Positions 1 through 7,098 of a DNA stretch of 22,058 nt are shown here, piece after piece; the stretch's first letter is position 1; each line of letters begins with the position of its first letter. A program made the translations under genes and the position numbers. Source of the stretch: JANXQE01 sp035651635 (GTDB lineage: Bacteria; Verrucomicrobiota; Verrucomicrobiia; Limisphaerales; UBA8199); assembly GCA_035651635.1 (NCBI GenBank), contig DASRFK010000158.1, forward strand, positions 1 to 22,058, in the 5' to 3' direction. The notes under the pieces were generated by a model. That model saw only the letters and a program-made list of their open reading frames with translations. It was not told the DNA's origin and did no database searches.

Positions 1-90
1 CGCTTGACCTCGATGACCAACAGCCAGGTCGGAGAACTCCTCCCCGACCGGTGGCGCAAAGCTCGCCAGGGAGGCGGAGCCGCGGTTTAA
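1..90 (+). CDS. C-terminal tail of a truncated CDS, unidentified
   Basis: Frame 1 is open from the first base and ends with TAA at 88-90, giving 29 residues that include LLPDRWRKAR. The start lies outside the window. The tail vaguely recalls the C-termini of IS66-type transposases, which often end in a leucine-proline-arginine-tryptophan stretch, but 29 residues are too few to assign a family. It could also be chance open frame, since the stretch is GC-rich. Confidence 0.3.
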   Translation, partial: RLTSMTNSQVGELLPDRWRKARQGGGAAV

Positions 91-249
91 TAAGCCCGAC
101 GGCCCAGGCTTGCTCGACCCTGTATCTCTGACGACGCTTACCGTCAAACCACGCTTTCGCCAGATCCGGTTCGTGGGATTCCTATCCGTGCCCGGCATTG
201 GCGGACCGTCTTTGATTACACGGGACGGCGACAGCGCGGTCGTAGCTAT
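91..249. other. Gene-free stretch at the left edge
   Basis: It lies between the partial tail and the stop codon of the DUF4126 gene. Both flanking genes point towards it, so it is a convergent intergenic region. I see no strong hairpin plus T-run and no ORF that resembles a known protein; the long minus-strand frame reading through it is a shadow of the DUF4126 gene. Confidence 0.5.
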
Positions 250-849
250 TTATCTGGCTGGCGTCAGAGAAGGCTGAACGTTTGAGGTCGCTGATCTGGT
301 GCGAAATTTCCGCAAAAGTTTGCGGCCAACCACGGCCAGAATCGTTACGAGCAGTAACAGGGCGACAACAGGAGCCACGATGGCCAGAACGGAAGTAAGC
401 ATTGCTCCGCCCAATTCCAAGGTCGACACTAAAGGATTGGCCAGGCCGCCCGTGGTGGCGGTCGAGGCGGCGCGGGCCATTACGGTGGCCCCCTGAACCA
501 AACCGGCGGCGCCCCCGCCGGCAATCACCGCCAAGGTCCATTTCAAGAATGGGCTCATATCGCCCACAGCCGAAGCGGTCACGACTGTTCCGGCGACGAT
601 TGAGGCAGGCGTAGCCAGCGTATCCAATAAATGGTCCAGCCAGGGAATGTAATAACCGGCAATTTCCAAGCAGGTTGCGACCGACAAAGAAATGAGGGCG
701 GGGTAGGTGCCAATCCATTCGAAGCCGTGGGCCAGGGTCATGTGGCCGGAGAGCGAGGCAATGCTCATCACCAACAACGGCACAAATACGCGAAAACCAC
801 ACGCCGCGCTCAACCCAATTCCAACACAGATGCTCAGGACTGTTTCCAT
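250..849 (-). CDS. DUF4126-family integral membrane protein
   Basis: The 199-residue protein starts METVLSICVGIGLSAACGFR and is hydrophobic almost throughout, with about five membrane segments (roughly residues 5-30, 45-67, 80-112 as a glycine/alanine-rich pair, and 145-175) and a basic C-terminal tail (GRKLLRKFRTR). The early GLSAACGFRVFVPLL and the later GDMSPFLKWTLAVIAGGGAAG are what I recognise as DUF4126. The molecular function of that family is not known to me. ATG at 849 lies one base after the TAA of the upstream PEBP gene, so the two are probably co-transcribed and translationally coupled. There is no sign of truncation. Confidence 0.8.
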   Translation of the reverse strand: METVLSICVGIGLSAACGFRVFVPLLVMSIASLSGHMTLAHGFEWIGTYPALISLSVATCLEIAGYYIPWLDHLLDTLATPASIVAGTVVTASAVGDMSPFLKWTLAVIAGGGAAGLVQGATVMARAASTATTGGLANPLVSTLELGGAMLTSVLAIVAPVVALLLLVTILAVVGRKLLRKFRTRSATSNVQPSLTPAR

Positions 850-850
850 C

Positions 851-1420
851 TTATTTTCGCTTATACATGCCCATCAACTGGCTTTGAGCCAGCGTATGCT
901 TTTCCATGGCGCGCTCAACTTCGTTTTTGGTCGCACCCGGTTTTAATTCCAGAACCCGGTCCAACGCATAAAGTTTCAAATAGTAGCGATGTGCTTTTCC
1001 GGGAGGAGGGCAGGGCCCACCGTAACCAAGATGCTTGAAATCGTTGAGCCCTTGCTTGGCGCCTCCGGGGATATATTGGCTTTTTGCCAGACCCTCAGGC
1101 AATTCGGTCGTGGTGGGCGGCAGGTCATATAATACCCAATGGACCCACGTTCCAGACGGCGCATCCGGATCATCGGCAATGAGGGCCAGGCTTTTTGTGC
1201 CTTGCGGCAGGCCATTCCAACTCAGCGGCGGTGAAACATTTTCGCCGTCACAGGTATATTTCGATGGAATTGATTGACCTTCCCCGAACGCGGTGCTCGT
1301 CAGTTGCATAGTCCCTTTCCCGGACGCGCCAGCAGCATCCGCAACCCCGACACCGGCCGTTAACACCCAGCACAAGACGACCGTGCTAAAGCGTTTCTCA
1401 GATCCCACGCCGGCAATCAT
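851..1420 (-). CDS. Secreted YbhB/YbcL (PEBP, Raf-kinase-inhibitor-like) protein
   Basis: This 189-residue protein has an N-terminal signal peptide (hydrophobic residues about 11-30, ending near ADAAGA) followed by a complete PEBP fold. Diagnostic motifs are FGEGQSIPSKYTCDGENVSPPLSW, split here as FGEGQSIPSKYTCDG and ENVSPPLSW, then DDPDAPSGTWVHWVLYDLP and HRYYLKLYALD. The DPDAP and GPCPP segments line the family's anion-binding pocket. Bacterial PEBP proteins bind small anionic ligands; their physiological role is mostly unknown. The signal peptide suggests an extracytoplasmic location. The gene precedes the DUF4126 gene by one base, and ATG at 1420 is the only start that keeps the signal peptide. 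It diverges from the Dabb gene across about 125 bases. Confidence 0.85.
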   Translation of the reverse strand: MIAGVGSEKRFSTVVLCWVLTAGVGVADAAGASGKGTMQLTSTAFGEGQSIPSKYTCDGENVSPPLSWNGLPQGTKSLALIADDPDAPSGTWVHWVLYDLPPTTTELPEGLAKSQYIPGGAKQGLNDFKHLGYGGPCPPPGKAHRYYLKLYALDRVLELKPGATKNEVERAMEKHTLAQSQLMGMYKRK

Positions 1421-1545
1421 AGGGTTATCTTACGCCGGAAGGCCGAATGCCACAACTGGCTAGGGCCGCAACGCGTGAATGAACACATTTATATTGGCCT
1501 CCTGACGACGACTCTGCACACTCCGAGAAAAATTATCTCACAAAC

Positions 1546-1845
1546 ATGTTTTCGCACGTCGTCATTTTCTGGACTGATCCGCAGATCCCAACCGCAGCCG
1601 ACGAGTTGATCGCGGGCGCCAATAAATACCTGCGGCCGATTCCAGGCGTGTTGCACTTTCACGTCGGCAAAATGGCCGCCAGTCAACGGCCGGTCGTCGA
1701 CCAATCGTATCAGGTGGCCCTGAACCTCATTTTCTCCGACAAGAAAACTCAAGACGATTACCAGGTTCATCCACAACACATCGAGTTTGTCGAGAAGGTG
1801 TTCAAGCGCGTGTGTAAAAAGGTGGTTGTTTACGATTTTGAATAG
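1546..1845 (+). CDS. Dabb-domain (stress-responsive alpha/beta barrel) protein
   Basis: The 99-residue protein begins MFSHVVIFWTDP and carries PGVLHFHVG near residue 34, both typical of the Dabb ferredoxin-like fold, and ends with an amphipathic helix (HIEFVEKVFKRVCKKVVVYDF). Members are small dimeric cytoplasmic proteins, some acting as cyclases or decarboxylases, others uncharacterised, so no substrate can be named. The length is normal for a single domain. The gene stands alone between a divergent PEBP gene and a convergent recombinase gene. No clear Shine-Dalgarno sequence precedes the ATG. The opposite-strand 132-residue frame (1489-1887) is its shadow. Confidence 0.8.
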   Translation: MFSHVVIFWTDPQIPTAADELIAGANKYLRPIPGVLHFHVGKMAASQRPVVDQSYQVALNLIFSDKKTQDDYQVHPQHIEFVEKVFKRVCKKVVVYDFE

Positions 1846-1854
1846 GTTTGGTTG

Positions 1855-1932
1855 AACAGGAGGCAGCAGAGAAAACAGAGGATTCAAAATGAGTCGAAGT
1901 ACTATTCTCAGTTCTCTCCGTTACCTCCTGTA
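1855..1932. repeat. Imperfect inverted repeat between convergent genes
   Basis: Left arm 1855-1884 begins AACAGGAGGCAGCAGAGAAA; right arm 1904-1932, read on the minus strand, begins TACAGGAGGTAACGGAGAGA. The arms match over most of about 29 bases and are separated by about 19 bases. It lies just past the Dabb stop and before the recombinase stop. It could act as a bidirectional transcription end, but there is no T-run of the intrinsic type, so a dispersed repeat is more likely. Confidence 0.6.
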
Positions 1933-1987
1933 AGGCTCCGGTTTGGCGGATCGAGCGCTGAAGCTGGGACTCCGGACTGCTCCGAAC

Positions 1988-2908
1988 CTACGCTCGGGGA
2001 TGAAACTTCCGGTGCACCTCGCGCAGGCGGTTGCCGGCGACGTGCGTGTAAACCTCGGTGGTGCTGATGTTGGCATGGCCGAGTAATTCCTGGATCACCC
2101 GCAGATCGGCGCCATTTTCAAGCAAATGTGTGGCGAAACTATGCCGCAACATGTGGGGCGTGACGTTGCGCGCGATCCCGGCCCGCCGCACCTGCTGCTT
2201 AATCCGAAGCCACAAGGTGACCGGGGCAAATGGTGTACCACGTTTGGTGAGGAAAACCGTTCCGGGCGATCGAGGGGTGACGAGCTTGGGACGACCCGCG
2301 TCCAGATACCGCTGAATTGACTCAATGGCTTTGCGTCCGAGGGGCACTACGCGTTCCTTGTTTCCTTTGCCGATCACATTGATGAATCCGGCTTCCAAAT
2401 GGAGTTGCTCGAGGCGCACGCCGCGCAATTCGGCCAGGCGCAGCCCGGACGCATAGGCCAGCTCCAGCACTGCCTGATCGCACAGGTTCTGTGGTGTTTC
2501 GGGCGACTCGGGCGTGAGCAGTTTCTCAATTTCGTCGTTGCTCAGGGCTTTCGGAAGTCTTTTCCATCGCCGGGGCAGCGACAGGTTCTCCGCGACGTTG
2601 GTTGGCAAAAGTTTCTCGGTTTCGGCAAAACGGTAAAACGCCCGCAAGGCGGCAATCTCCAGGTAAACGCTCTCGCCGCTGAGCCGGCGCTTGGAATCCT
2701 CCGGTTCACGGGCGAGCTGGCGGTTGCGCTCGTGTTGGAGAAAAGCCATCAAGTGCCGCAGCTCGATCGTTTTCCAATCGTTCAAACCCTGCTCGGCGGC
2801 CCAACTAACAAACTTTTTGAGCAAGGCGGCGTAAGTGCGTTGAGTATGCTCCGCCTGCCCGCGTTCATGGCGCAGGTGTTGCAGGAAATCTTCGACCAAA
2901 GTTTCCAC
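1988..2908 (-). CDS. Tyrosine recombinase of the XerC/XerD type
   Basis: This is a site-specific recombinase of the phage-integrase family, probably for chromosome-dimer resolution or element integration. From a GTG start at 2908 it is 306 residues, the normal Xer length. The N-terminal SAM-like core-binding domain spans about 1-110; the catalytic domain contains R157 (ASGLRLAEL), K181 (GKGNKER), H252 and R255 (HMLRHSFATHLL), H278 (LLGHANIS) and nucleophile Y287 (TEVYTHV), so all catalytic residues are present. The longer ATG frame from 2941 would start inside the terminator hairpin of the permease gene; GTG gives the usual opening ETLVEDFLQHLRHERG, so I prefer it. No adjacent element or dif-like site is evident, and XerC cannot be separated from XerD by eye. 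Confidence 0.88.
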   Translation of the reverse strand: METLVEDFLQHLRHERGQAEHTQRTYAALLKKFVSWAAEQGLNDWKTIELRHLMAFLQHERNRQLAREPEDSKRRLSGESVYLEIAALRAFYRFAETEKLLPTNVAENLSLPRRWKRLPKALSNDEIEKLLTPESPETPQNLCDQAVLELAYASGLRLAELRGVRLEQLHLEAGFINVIGKGNKERVVPLGRKAIESIQRYLDAGRPKLVTPRSPGTVFLTKRGTPFAPVTLWLRIKQQVRRAGIARNVTPHMLRHSFATHLLENGADLRVIQELLGHANISTTEVYTHVAGNRLREVHRKFHPRA

Positions 2909-2915
2909 AGCTACG

Positions 2916-2948
2916 AAAAACCCGCCTTTGCGGAATGGCAAAGGCGGG
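2916..2948 (-). terminator. Intrinsic terminator of the permease gene
   Basis: An 11-bp perfect stem pairs CCCGCCTTTGC (2921-2931) with GCAAAGGCGGG (2938-2948) around a six-base loop. On the minus strand it is followed directly by five T (2916-2920). It starts 20 bases past the permease stop. It also overlaps the extended recombinase frame, which argues for the downstream GTG start of that gene. Confidence 0.88.
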
Positions 2949-2968
2949 TGAGAAGATCCACTCGACAG

Positions 2969-4396
2969 CTATTTCGCGGCCGCGGTGGCGGGCCGGGCGG
3001 GTTCCGCGGCCGCGATGCCCAGCGGAATCACCTGCGATTGCATGCCCATCTTGGCGCAAAGGAAATAGATGATGGCACCAACGATAAAGGCGAGAACCGG
3101 TGCAACCGGAACATCCGGGAAGGTCTCAGGTTTCCATGCATGAAGGTTCGGCAAAATGCCAACTATGAACCCAAGAGCCCACGCGATCCATCCGGCGGGA
3201 TTGAAACCTGCCCGCGGTCCGACCCATCGTTTGCCCGAGAGGAGGTAGTCGACGACCATCGCACCAACTATAGGGCCGAATGAGGCGCCGATTATGCCGA
3301 AAACTGCGGGGAGTTTCGCGGCCCATTTCGCTTCGACGGGAGCCCCAAAGGGAATGATCGCGATCAGGATGCTTACAACTGAGCCGATTCCCACTGAGAG
3401 GAACGGGTTAACCTTGGGCATCGTGGTTTTAAAACTATTGGCCGCGATGAACGACGAGAAGCAAGCGCCTGGAAAGGAGGCTAGCGTCAGGCCGATCATG
3501 ATTGCCGCGAATAATCCTGGGCTGAGTTTCCTTTGGAGGGCGGTTGTCATTTTGACAACCGTCGGATCAACCGTTCCTGATGCTTGTGCACCGGCAACAG
3601 CAATTACAGAAATTCCGGCTGTGAAGATGATGGCAATGACTATTCCCACAATACCGGCCATCCGGACGTCCCTCTTATCACGATTGCTTGAGCAAATATC
3701 AACGCCCGCCGCTCCAGCCGTTGCGAAGAAGCCCACGATGCCCGCGATCATACCCATCATCGCCTTCATTGCCCCACTGCCGCCGCCAGCATCCGCTAGA
3801 GGCACTGGTTTAAAATTCGCTGCGGATCCGCCAAAAATAACGAGTCCCATAATTAACACGACCAAAGGAATTATAGGTAGATAGGTGGCTACTTTGGCTA
3901 CGTACTGAATACCCTTGAGGCCAACGAAGGCAGCCAGCACAGTCCAAACGACGCACAGAGGCACATAAAGCCCGGGGGCGTTGAAACCTTTGGACAAGGC
4001 ATCAGCTGAACCGCATGCGTTGACGCCCAACCAGCCGAACTGAAGCGCCCCCATCAAAAACCCTGGCATCAATAGACCTCCCGCGGCACCAAATGTTGAT
4101 GTGCCGATAACGTAAAGGGGCAGTCCAGTGCTCATGCCAAGCGTCCCTGGAACTACGAAAAAGAGAAAATGGCAGATGAGAGCGCCGATAACAATGCCGG
4201 CTAGCATCGCCCCGAGCCCACCGGTAGTAAGCCCGTTACCGGCCATGGAGTCCCAGAAAACAAACCAGAGAAAGATACCCGCATAGGTGGGCGCGGAGCT
4301 AGAATACCATGGGACACGATTGCCGGGCGGGTTTGGCTTCGCGCTGGTGATATAGTCCGGGAGCTGGCCGGAGGATTGCGAGTTTGGAGTAGTCAT
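2969..4396 (-). CDS. NCS1-family cytosine/purine permease (CodB-like)
   Basis: The 475-residue protein has about twelve hydrophobic helices and no cleavable signal. The N-terminal region (NRVPWYSSSAPTYAGIFLWF, then GNGLTTGGLGAMLAGIVIGA) matches the start of NCS1 nucleobase:cation symporters, and PLYVIGTSTFGAAGGLLMPG with GWLGVNACG fits helices 2-3, where NCS1 proteins bind substrate. The likely job is uptake of cytosine, a purine or a related compound; the substrate cannot be fixed from sequence. A deaminase gene (codA) is not next to it. The C-terminal tail is alanine-rich (AAAEPARPATAAAK). The gene is transcribed alone, with its own terminator behind and a 414-base repeat-containing leader region ahead. 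Confidence 0.82.
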   Translation of the reverse strand: MTTPNSQSSGQLPDYITSAKPNPPGNRVPWYSSSAPTYAGIFLWFVFWDSMAGNGLTTGGLGAMLAGIVIGALICHFLFFVVPGTLGMSTGLPLYVIGTSTFGAAGGLLMPGFLMGALQFGWLGVNACGSADALSKGFNAPGLYVPLCVVWTVLAAFVGLKGIQYVAKVATYLPIIPLVVLIMGLVIFGGSAANFKPVPLADAGGGSGAMKAMMGMIAGIVGFFATAGAAGVDICSSNRDKRDVRMAGIVGIVIAIIFTAGISVIAVAGAQASGTVDPTVVKMTTALQRKLSPGLFAAIMIGLTLASFPGACFSSFIAANSFKTTMPKVNPFLSVGIGSVVSILIAIIPFGAPVEAKWAAKLPAVFGIIGASFGPIVGAMVVDYLLSGKRWVGPRAGFNPAGWIAWALGFIVGILPNLHAWKPETFPDVPVAPVLAFIVGAIIYFLCAKMGMQSQVIPLGIAAAEPARPATAAAK

Positions 4397-4810
4397 GGGT
4401 TGGTTTTGGTTAGAGGGTGGGACAAGGGGAGTTCACTCAGGGTCAAACAGGACAACGGGGCCATCGGTCCAGGCCGGTCATCTTGCCGACCGTCGTTTAA
4501 GCTGCCTGTTACCAAACAGATGCCAAGCATTGGGCAAGGATTCTCAAATTCGCAGCAGCCCTGTCAACCGCAAACTCGCGCGATGGTTTGGGGGTCCTGG
4601 TTTGGAGTCCCTCCTAAAGTCCAAACCATGCAGTTGAAAACCACGGATGAATGCCGATTCGCACGGATAAGACAGCAGCAGAAAATATCTCACGGAAGGC
4701 TCTCCGTTCACCTAAGGGTGAAGCAATCTTAGGCAGCGGAGCTGAGGCCAATCCGCTCATTTTATCAGTGTTCATCCGTGTCCATCCGTGATTTAACTGC
4801 ATCGTTCCGC
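4397..4810. other. Gene-free 414-base stretch with a nested inverted repeat
   Basis: It separates the permease gene from the 3' end of the diaphorase hybrid gene, both on the minus strand. The permease-proximal half (4397-4596) holds the possible promoter and nothing else I can name. The distal half is filled by the nested inverted repeat listed separately. All frames here lack protein-like character. Confidence 0.6.
4540..4567 (-). promoter_or_regulatory. Possible sigma-70-type promoter of the permease gene
   Basis: On the minus strand a perfect TTGACA (4562-4567) is followed after 16 bases by GAGAAT (4540-4545), which matches four of six positions of the -10 consensus. It lies about 145 bases before the permease ATG, leaving a long leader. 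Only the -35 box is strong, so this is a suggestion. Confidence 0.3.
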
Positions 4811-4835
4811 CTAAAGGCGGGACTCCGAACCTGGC
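4597..4835. repeat. Nested inverted-repeat element abutting the diaphorase hybrid gene
   Basis: The outer arms are at about 4597-4619 (containing GGTTTGGAGTCCCTCCTAAA) and 4810-4835 (minus strand GGTTCGGAGTCCCGCCTTTA). The inner arms are at 4627-4671 (CAGTTGAAAACCACGGATGA) and 4763-4804 (minus strand CAGTTAAATCACGGATGGAC). The core (4672-4762) is itself foldable: TTCACC-TAAG-GGTGAA at 4707-4722, and AGCGGA pairing with TCCGCT. The TAG stop of the hybrid gene (4811-4813) lies inside the right outer arm, so its last residues are repeat-derived. It looks like a non-autonomous, REP/MITE-like insertion. Confidence 0.65.
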
Positions 4836-6424
4836 GAAGCCCACTCCAGCGCGCCCGTTGGGCAATGCTCCACACATTCGGCGGCGACTTTTTGCAAGGC
4901 ATCCTGAATGGTCCGATTCAGAGGCGCGCCAATTCGCACGTCGAAACCACGGCCGATAAAGGTTAACCCCAAAGGTTCGCGGGCAAGCTCGGTGAGTTTA
5001 ACGCAGATTCCGCACAAAATACATTTACCCGGTTCGAAAATGATTCCGCCCGGCTGAACCTGCTGTTCAAAAGTCCGACGTTCGCTTCGGAACCGACTCG
5101 CCTCGGCGCCATAAACCTGCGCGTAATGCTGTAAGAGGCAGTTGCCGGACGAACGGCAGTCGCAGTGCAGACAACGATTGGCTTCGCTCGCTGCTTCTTT
5201 CCGGTTGAGGCCCGCGCAGCGATCACAGGGAGTGACACAGCCACCCGCGCTGGCCGTAGCCAGGAATTTGCGCAGTTCCGCAGGGTCGAGCCGGCCCATG
5301 ATGCTGGAAAATGGCTTTTCGGGACGACGCACTGGCTGGCCTGAAAGGAAACGATGGACACATTCGGCGGCCGCGCGGCCGTCAGCCATAGCTCGCACGA
5401 GCTGTTTGACCGGCTTAACGGCGGCGCCGGCGGCAAACACTTTCCGCAACGGACTTTGGCATGTGTTCGGATCGGCTTTAATCCCTGTTCCCGCCATTGG
5501 CACCCCGAGCTTTTCGGCTTCGCTGGGACTGGTTTCGCCGATGGAGAGAAGGATGGCATCGAACCCGCGTGAAAGGCCGTCAATCGTCACTTGGTCGCCA
5601 AGTTCTACGCCCAGCTTGTATTCGACCCCAAGATCGCTTAGCAAAGCGGCCTCGCGCGCCAAGACTGACGCCGACAGTTGGTCCTCCGATACGGCTTGCA
5701 ACGAACCACCCGGGCGTTCGTGTCGATCCACAACCGTGACATGGTACCCGGTCCGGACCAGGTAATAGGCGGCCGACAGACCGGTGGGTCCAGCGCCAAT
5801 TATGACGACGGATTTGCCGCTGAATGGTTTGTGGGACGGCGGGCAGTTGGCAGATTTTTGCGGGTCGACAGAGGCACTTTCCGGACCGGCTTGCTGCGTA
5901 TCCCAATCGGTGACAAACCGTTCCATGTCGCGGATGGCGGCCGGATCGTCCCAAGTCCCGCGCCGGCATCCTTGCTCGCAGGGATGATGGCAAAGGCGGC
6001 CCAGAACACCGGCCAGCGGGAGAGCTCCGCGAACGGTGTCCCTGGCCTGCTCAAGATTGCCTCCCTGGATCTGCCGAATCATGACGGGCACATTTAATCC
6101 CAGGGGACAAAGCCGATTACACGGCGACAGGCAGTCGCCCACGTGATCGCTGAACAGCAATTCGAGAGCCGTCCGTCGCGCGGCGTGAACTTCCTCGGTT
6201 TCGCTTTCGACGACCATTCCTGGCTCGACCTTGGTGCCACAGGATGGGACGAGTTTACCGTTAATCTTAACCAGGCAAACGAGGCACGAGTTGAGGGGGC
6301 CGCATTTCTCGAGGTAGCAGAGGGTGGGGATGTCCAGACCCAACGCGCGCGCGGCGGCCAGGACCGTTTGGCCAGGGGCGACTGAAATGGCGGACCCGTC
6401 GATAGTTATTGAAAAAGAACTCAT
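4811..6424 (-). CDS. NuoG/GltD hybrid flavo-iron-sulfur oxidoreductase (diaphorase subunit)
   Basis: From ATG at 6424 the protein has 537 residues. Residues 1-75 form a complex-I/HoxU-type [2Fe-2S] domain (C36, C47, C50, C62). Residues 95-160 carry the GltD-type cysteine region (C98, C102, C106; C145, C149, C153). Residues 205-360 form an FAD-binding fold (VVIIGAGPTGLSAAYYL, GGSL) closing with VFAAGAAVKPVKQLVRAMADGRAAA. The second, NAD(P)H-binding Rossmann domain of normal GltD is not visible. The C-terminus is cysteine-rich (C396/C400/C403, C418/C421/C423/C429) and ends with a NuoG-like segment (CILCGIC at 468-474, GLTFIGRGFD, CVEHCPTGAL). It probably passes electrons between the NuoEF fusion and a partner enzyme. 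The frame could extend upstream to 6562, but those residues are CCGAA-array translation, so the ATG at 6424 is preferred. Confidence 0.75.
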   Translation of the reverse strand: MSSFSITIDGSAISVAPGQTVLAAARALGLDIPTLCYLEKCGPLNSCLVCLVKINGKLVPSCGTKVEPGMVVESETEEVHAARRTALELLFSDHVGDCLSPCNRLCPLGLNVPVMIRQIQGGNLEQARDTVRGALPLAGVLGRLCHHPCEQGCRRGTWDDPAAIRDMERFVTDWDTQQAGPESASVDPQKSANCPPSHKPFSGKSVVIIGAGPTGLSAAYYLVRTGYHVTVVDRHERPGGSLQAVSEDQLSASVLAREAALLSDLGVEYKLGVELGDQVTIDGLSRGFDAILLSIGETSPSEAEKLGVPMAGTGIKADPNTCQSPLRKVFAAGAAVKPVKQLVRAMADGRAAAECVHRFLSGQPVRRPEKPFSSIMGRLDPAELRKFLATASAGGCVTPCDRCAGLNRKEAASEANRCLHCDCRSSGNCLLQHYAQVYGAEASRFRSERRTFEQQVQPGGIIFEPGKCILCGICVKLTELAREPLGLTFIGRGFDVRIGAPLNRTIQDALQKVAAECVEHCPTGALEWASPGSESRL

Positions 6425-6431
6425 CGCCGCG

Positions 6432-6496
6432 CGAAACCCGAAGGCCGAAACTCGAAGGCCGAAAGAAATCCGAAACCCGAAAGCCGAAAGCCGAAC
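6432..6496 (+). repeat. CCGAA heptad/octad array, plus orientation
   Basis: This is a run of CCGAA-containing units (ACCCGAAGGCCGAAACTCGA and variants). It contains GAAATCCGAAACCCGAA at 6465-6481, which recurs exactly on the minus strand at 9829-9845. The array lies immediately before the start of the hybrid gene and opposes the minus-oriented array at about 7005-7085, so the two bracket the four-helix-bundle gene. Confidence 0.8.
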
Positions 6497-6549
6497 AAAG
6501 ACACCGGAGGGGCAGTTGGATGTAGGAAGTAAGGCCGAGGGCACATGGC

Positions 6550-7098
6550 TTATTTTCTCCAAATGGCGCCGAAGATGAGGTTCAGCTCCTTTGCTTCACG
6601 CCACAAGGTGCGAGCTTCGTTTGCAAGTATCGGCTCGGCGGTGGCTATCAGCCGCAAGAAAAACATCGTCTCCTTCGACTCCTTGCGGCAGGTGCCGATC
6701 TTTTGCTTGAATTCTTTTCCCGAGACAGAATCGTCCGCTTCGCAATAATTGGCCCCAACACTCGTTGCAGCCCCTACTAGTTGCGAAATGAGGCACTCGT
6801 TGACGGGGCTCTGCGGAATTCTTTTTGCGAAGCGAACGATCGCCTCGCCGAATTGAGCAGTTCGTTCATCCAAAGGCGCAACCGGTTCTGCTCCCGACGC
6901 ATTTTCACGAAGTATTGAAGAATGTCCATTCGATTCGCCCGCCCATGACCCGACCTCCGAGTCCGCAGCCAAAAGTCCCTCACCACGCTCCGACTCGGAT
7001 TTCGGACCTCGGAATTCGGGTTTCTTTCGGCCTTCGGCCTTCGGGCTTCGGGTTTCCTGCGGGCTTTCGACCTTCGAGTTTTGGATTTTATTTATCAT
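6550..7098 (-). CDS. Four-helix-bundle protein (23S rRNA intervening-sequence protein family)
   Basis: The conserved domain occupies about residues 77-182: LDERTAQFGEAIVRFAKRIP, SQLVGAATSVGANYCEA, then EFKQKIGTCRKESKET and a final helix. The GANYxEA stretch is diagnostic for the S23/TIGR02436 four-helix bundle family, whose role is unknown. Family members are usually about 120 residues; here an N-terminal extension of about 75 residues (SPKAEGRKKPEFRGPKSE) is encoded by a CCGAA array. ATG at 7098 overlaps the TGA of the upstream diaphorase gene in an ATGA arrangement. The true start may instead be a later TTG or GTG near residue 76. It has no obvious part in hydrogen or NAD chemistry and may be an inserted cassette. 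Confidence 0.72.
   Translation of the reverse strand: MINKIQNSKVESPQETRSPKAEGRKKPEFRGPKSESERGEGLLAADSEVGSWAGESNGHSSILRENASGAEPVAPLDERTAQFGEAIVRFAKRIPQSPVNECLISQLVGAATSVGANYCEADDSVSGKEFKQKIGTCRKESKETMFFLRLIATAEPILANEARTLWREAKELNLIFGAIWRK
7005..7085 (-). repeat. CCGAA array, minus orientation, inside a coding N-terminus
   Basis: On the minus strand the units read CCGAAGCCCGAAGGCCGAAG and GGCCGAAAGAAACCCGAA. The array begins about ten bases past the stop of the diaphorase gene and forms the N-terminal extension of the four-helix-bundle frame. Its orientation is opposite to the array at 6432-6496. Confidence 0.75.

Noticed and set aside
182..802. A 206-residue minus-strand frame overlapping the DUF4126 gene
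   Set aside because: It is arginine-rich, lacks domain features, and is fully explained as an out-of-frame reading of the DUF4126 gene, which has clear membrane-protein character.
2399..3283. A 294-residue plus-strand frame across the recombinase and permease genes
   Set aside because: It spans two well-recognised genes and a terminator on the other strand and shows no recognisable motif.
6432..6496. A CRISPR-like array in the CCGAA repeats
   Set aside because: The units are 7-8 bases with no spacers, there are no cas genes, and the units vary; this is a simple tandem repeat.
6425..6562. Extended N-terminus of the NuoG/GltD hybrid
   Set aside because: The added residues (SAFGFRISFGLRVSAFGFR) are translation of the CCGAA array; the [2Fe-2S] domain starts cleanly at the ATG at 6424.
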